The translations under genes and the position numbers were made by a program. Source: Candidatus Faecalibacterium faecipullorum (GTDB lineage: Bacteria > Bacillota > Clostridia > Oscillospirales > Ruminococcaceae). Taken from it: a DNA stretch of 14,747 nt. Where the stretch lies: positions 1-14,747 of the forward strand of contig DWXX01000033.1 of assembly GCA_019118985.1 (NCBI GenBank). Direction: 5' to 3'. Numbering within the stretch: the stretch's first letter is position 1; every line of letters starts with the position of its first letter. The notes below the pieces were generated by a model, which saw only the letters and a list, made by a program, of their open reading frames with translations, ran no database searches and was not told the DNA's origin. Below are positions 12,501 through 14,747 of this stretch, piece by piece.

Positions 12501-13856
12501 ATGAAAAAATTTATCTCTCGCCGGGACTTCCTGAAAGTTGCGGGCGCTGTGGGTGCAGCCGGCGCGCTGGCTGCCTGCGGCGGGTCGGGCTCGAGCAGCA
12601 CCGCCGCTTCCACCGCCGCTTCCAGCTCCGCTGCTGCGGGCGGCGCTTCGGAGGGCGGCGTGGCCATCTCTCTGTGGACCTACCCCATCGGCTCCTGGGG
12701 CGGCACCGAGTCCAAGCTGGATGACATCATCGCCGCGTTCAACGCCGTCCACCCCGAGATCACCGTCACCTACGAGACCCTCGACTACCAGAACGGCGAC
12801 AACCTGGTCACCTCGGCCATCACCGCCAAGGAGACCCCCGACCTGATCATGGAAGGCCCCGAGCGCCTTGTCTCCAACTGGGGCGCCAACAACCTGATGG
12901 TCGACCTGAGCGACCTGTGGACCGATACCGAAGAGGACATCGCCGCCGTCAGCGCGTCGGTGGTCAGCGCCTGCCAGCTGGACGGCGCCTACTACGAGTA
13001 CCCCCTGTGCATGACTACGCACTGCATGGCCATCAACTACGAGGTCTTTGAGAAGGCCGGCGCCCTCCAGTACATCGACCAGGAGACCCGCACCTGGACC
13101 ACCGACGACTTTGTCGCCGCCATGGAGACCATCCGGGATTCCGGCCTGACCGCCGTCCCCGGCATCCTCTACTGCGGCGGGCAGGGCGGCGACCAGGGCA
13201 CCCGCGCCCTCGTCAACAACCTCTACTCCGGCGCCTACACCAACCCCGAGCACACCGAGTACACCGTCAACAGCCCCGAGAACGTCCAGGCCCTCGAGCT
13301 GCTCAAGAGCATGGTCGACAACCGCAGCCTGAACGCCAACGCCGGCTTCCAGGCTTCGGACGAGCTGCAGCAGTTCGCCAACGGCACCGCCGCCGTCACC
13401 TTCTGCTGGAACGCCTCCAACAAGGCGCAGTACGCCTCGCAGGTCACCTTCACCCCGTACGCCATGGCCTTCCCCTCCGACGATGGCGTGCCTGAGCTGT
13501 GCGGCGGCATCTGGGGCTTCGGCATCTTCAACAGCGGCGACGAGGCCCGCATCGAGGCCGCCAAGACCTTTATCAAGTTCGTCTGCGACGACGAGGCCCA
13601 GGCTGCCGAGAGCGTCCGGCTGACCGGCTTCTTCCCCGTCAAGGAGTCGCTGGGCGACGTCTACGAGGGCACCGACCAGGCCGAGAACATGGGCGAGTTC
13701 GCCTCCCTGATGCCGTATCTGGGCGACTACTACAATGTGGCCCCCAACTGGACCGAGCAGCGCCAGAACTGGTTCAACATGCTGCAGCAGGTCATGGTCA
13801 ACAACACCCCCGCCCAGGAGGCAGCCGACGCTTTTGTGGAGGCCTCCAACCCGTAA
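12501..13856 (+). CDS. ABC transporter substrate-binding lipoprotein, family 1 (sugar type)
   Basis: A 451-residue secreted lipoprotein that captures a sugar or oligosaccharide for import. The N-terminus has a twin-arginine-like signal, SRRDFLK at 6-12, a short hydrophobic stretch and the lipobox LAAC with Cys26, then a Ser/Ala/Gly linker to about residue 50. The mature part reads as a family 1 (MalE-like) solute-binding protein: ISLWTYP near the first strand, ETPDLIM, and NLYSGAYTNPEHTEYTVNSPENVQALELLKSM in the middle. The ATG at 12501 follows AAAGGAGG by 5 bases; a start 14 codons earlier overlaps the leader hairpin and would bury the signal peptide. It is followed by the permease after 142 bp. 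The ligand is unknown. Confidence 0.94.
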   Translation: MKKFISRRDFLKVAGAVGAAGALAACGGSGSSSTAASTAASSSAAAGGASEGGVAISLWTYPIGSWGGTESKLDDIIAAFNAVHPEITVTYETLDYQNGDNLVTSAITAKETPDLIMEGPERLVSNWGANNLMVDLSDLWTDTEEDIAAVSASVVSACQLDGAYYEYPLCMTTHCMAINYEVFEKAGALQYIDQETRTWTTDDFVAAMETIRDSGLTAVPGILYCGGQGGDQGTRALVNNLYSGAYTNPEHTEYTVNSPENVQALELLKSMVDNRSLNANAGFQASDELQQFANGTAAVTFCWNASNKAQYASQVTFTPYAMAFPSDDGVPELCGGIWGFGIFNSGDEARIEAAKTFIKFVCDDEAQAAESVRLTGFFPVKESLGDVYEGTDQAENMGEFASLMPYLGDYYNVAPNWTEQRQNWFNMLQQVMVNNTPAQEAADAFVEASNP

Positions 13857-13896
13857 CAGGTCTGCCGGCACCGCAGCCCTGAACGGAGCAAACGGC

Positions 13897-13931
13897 GCGC
13901 CTGCCTGCCGGCCCCCGCCCCGGGCAGGCGC
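13897..13931 (+). other. Intercistronic stem-loop between binding protein and permease
   Basis: GCGCCTGCC (13897-13905) pairs with GGCAGGCGC (13923-13931) across a 17-nt GC-rich loop, followed by ACCTTTTAT. The T-run is short and interrupted, so full termination is unlikely. A hairpin here is typical for giving the binding protein more stable mRNA than the membrane components. Confidence 0.6.
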
Positions 13932-13998
13932 ACCTTTTATGCCCATGGCGGGCTGACGCCGCATTTCTGCCGTACATTGTTTTAAGGAGGGAATCAAC

Positions 13999-14747
13999 GT
14001 GGCGCATACGCAAAAAGCCAACCAGACCCACGCCTCACGGGTGCTGGCCCGGCGGGAGACCATTTCCGCCTATCTGTTCATGCTGCCCAGCCTGCTGTTC
14101 TTTGTGGGCTTCGTCCTGGTGCCCATGGGGATGTGCCTGGTCTACAGCTTTCTGGATATGGGCATCGACACCTCGGCCGCGAGCTTTACCGGGCTGAACA
14201 ACTACATCGAGATGGTCCAGGACCCCACCTTCCTCCGCTCGCTGTGGAACACCATCCTCATCGTGATCGTTTCGGTGCCTGTGGTCACCGCCTTCTCGCT
14301 GTGGGTGGGCTCGGCCATCTACCCCATGCGCTCCAAGATGCGCAGCTTCTTCCGCTGTGTCTTCTACCTGCCTGTGGTCACCGGCTCGGTGGCGGTCACC
14401 GTCGTCTGGAAGTGGATGTTCAACCCCTACAACGGCCTGCTGAACCAGATCTTCGGCACCACCGGCTTTGACTGGCTGGGCGACACCCGCACCGCCATCT
14501 GGTGCATCATCATGATCCTGTTCACCACCTCCATCGGCCAGCCCATCGTCCTGTATGTGGCGGCCCTGGGCAACGTGGACAAGTCGCTGGAAGAGGCCGC
14601 CGCCATCGACGGCGCGACCCGCCTGCAGATCTTCTGGAAGATCAAGTGGGCCCAGATCATGCCCACCACCCTGTACGTCCTGGTCATCACCACCATCAAC
14701 AGCTTCCAGTGCTTTGCGCTGATCCAGCTGCTGACCCGCGGCGGCCC
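13999..14747 (+). CDS. ABC transporter permease, MalF-like (C-terminus cut by window edge)
   Basis: The first 249 codons of an inner-membrane permease of the carbohydrate ABC family, which normally has about 290-310 residues. After a polar tail and ARRETISAYLFMLPSLLFF, the first membrane helix, there follow several hydrophobic segments and the EAA loop, EEAAAIDGATRLQIFWKI, which contacts the ATPase. The start is GTG at 13999, chosen because AAGGAGG lies 8 bases upstream and because the family's N-terminus begins just after it; no nearby ATG fits. It forms an operon with the binding protein. A second permease (MalG-like) would be expected next, beyond the window. The ATPase may be encoded elsewhere and shared, as is common for family 1 systems in Firmicutes. 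Confidence 0.93.
   Translation, partial: MAHTQKANQTHASRVLARRETISAYLFMLPSLLFFVGFVLVPMGMCLVYSFLDMGIDTSAASFTGLNNYIEMVQDPTFLRSLWNTILIVIVSVPVVTAFSLWVGSAIYPMRSKMRSFFRCVFYLPVVTGSVAVTVVWKWMFNPYNGLLNQIFGTTGFDWLGDTRTAIWCIIMILFTTSIGQPIVLYVAALGNVDKSLEEAAAIDGATRLQIFWKIKWAQIMPTTLYVLVITTINSFQCFALIQLLTRGG

Noticed and set aside
12261..14063. 600-codon open frame on the minus strand opposite the binding-protein gene
   Set aside because: Antisense to a convincing lipoprotein gene with a signal peptide, promoter and ribosome site; translation is low complexity.

Overview
The window looks like part of a GC-rich gut-type Firmicute chromosome, probably Oscillospiraceae/Ruminococcaceae and close to Faecalibacterium, Gemmiger or Subdoligranulum. 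This placement is inference. It rests on high GC coding DNA beside AT-rich intergenic promoters, strong AAGGAGG-type ribosome sites, a substrate-binding lipoprotein with a long Ser/Ala linker after its lipobox, and a DUF624 gene beside an RpiR regulator. I see no phage, IS, CRISPR, tRNA or rRNA sequence.

Left two thirds (1-9736, all minus strand): a hexarate (glucarate/galactarate) catabolic cluster. In transcription order it reads: DASS/SLC13-type anion transporter, two-domain alpha/beta hydrolase of the PHB-depolymerase/feruloyl-esterase type, glucarate dehydratase (gudD), PrpR-type regulator, tartronate semialdehyde reductase (garR), DapA-family aldolase, and glycerate 2-kinase (cut by the window edge). 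Together these explain uptake of a dicarboxylic sugar acid, dehydration to 5-keto-4-deoxyglucarate, aldol cleavage to pyruvate and tartronate semialdehyde, reduction to glycerate, and phosphorylation to 2-phosphoglycerate. Good sigma-A-type promoters precede the transporter, the regulator and garR, which suggests two or three transcription units. ATTGCA-type repeats lie about 90-125 bp upstream of both the transporter and garR start sites and are candidate sites for the PrpR-like protein. That protein keeps the sigma-54 activator layout but has lost the Walker A lysine, the Walker B aspartate, the GAFTGA loop and the sensor II arginine.

Middle (9737-11216): a 338-bp divergent control region, a small DUF296/PPC-domain gene on the plus strand, a bidirectional terminator, and a convergent DUF624 (YesL-like) membrane protein gene on the minus strand.

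Right part (11217-14747, plus strand): an RpiR/MurR-family regulator, then a sugar-type ABC transporter locus with a family 1 solute-binding lipoprotein and a MalF-like permease that runs off the window. The same 17-bp palindrome, TTGAAAA-N3-TTTTCAA, occurs over the rpiR -35 box and again upstream of the binding-protein promoter. It is the likely operator of this regulator, placed so that one protein could repress itself and activate the transporter.

The most unusual items are the degenerate activator with its repeat-rich target region, the unexplained duplicated esterase inside a glucarate operon, and the paired RpiR palindromes with different promoter geometries. All functional calls are made by reading the sequence; no database search was run.
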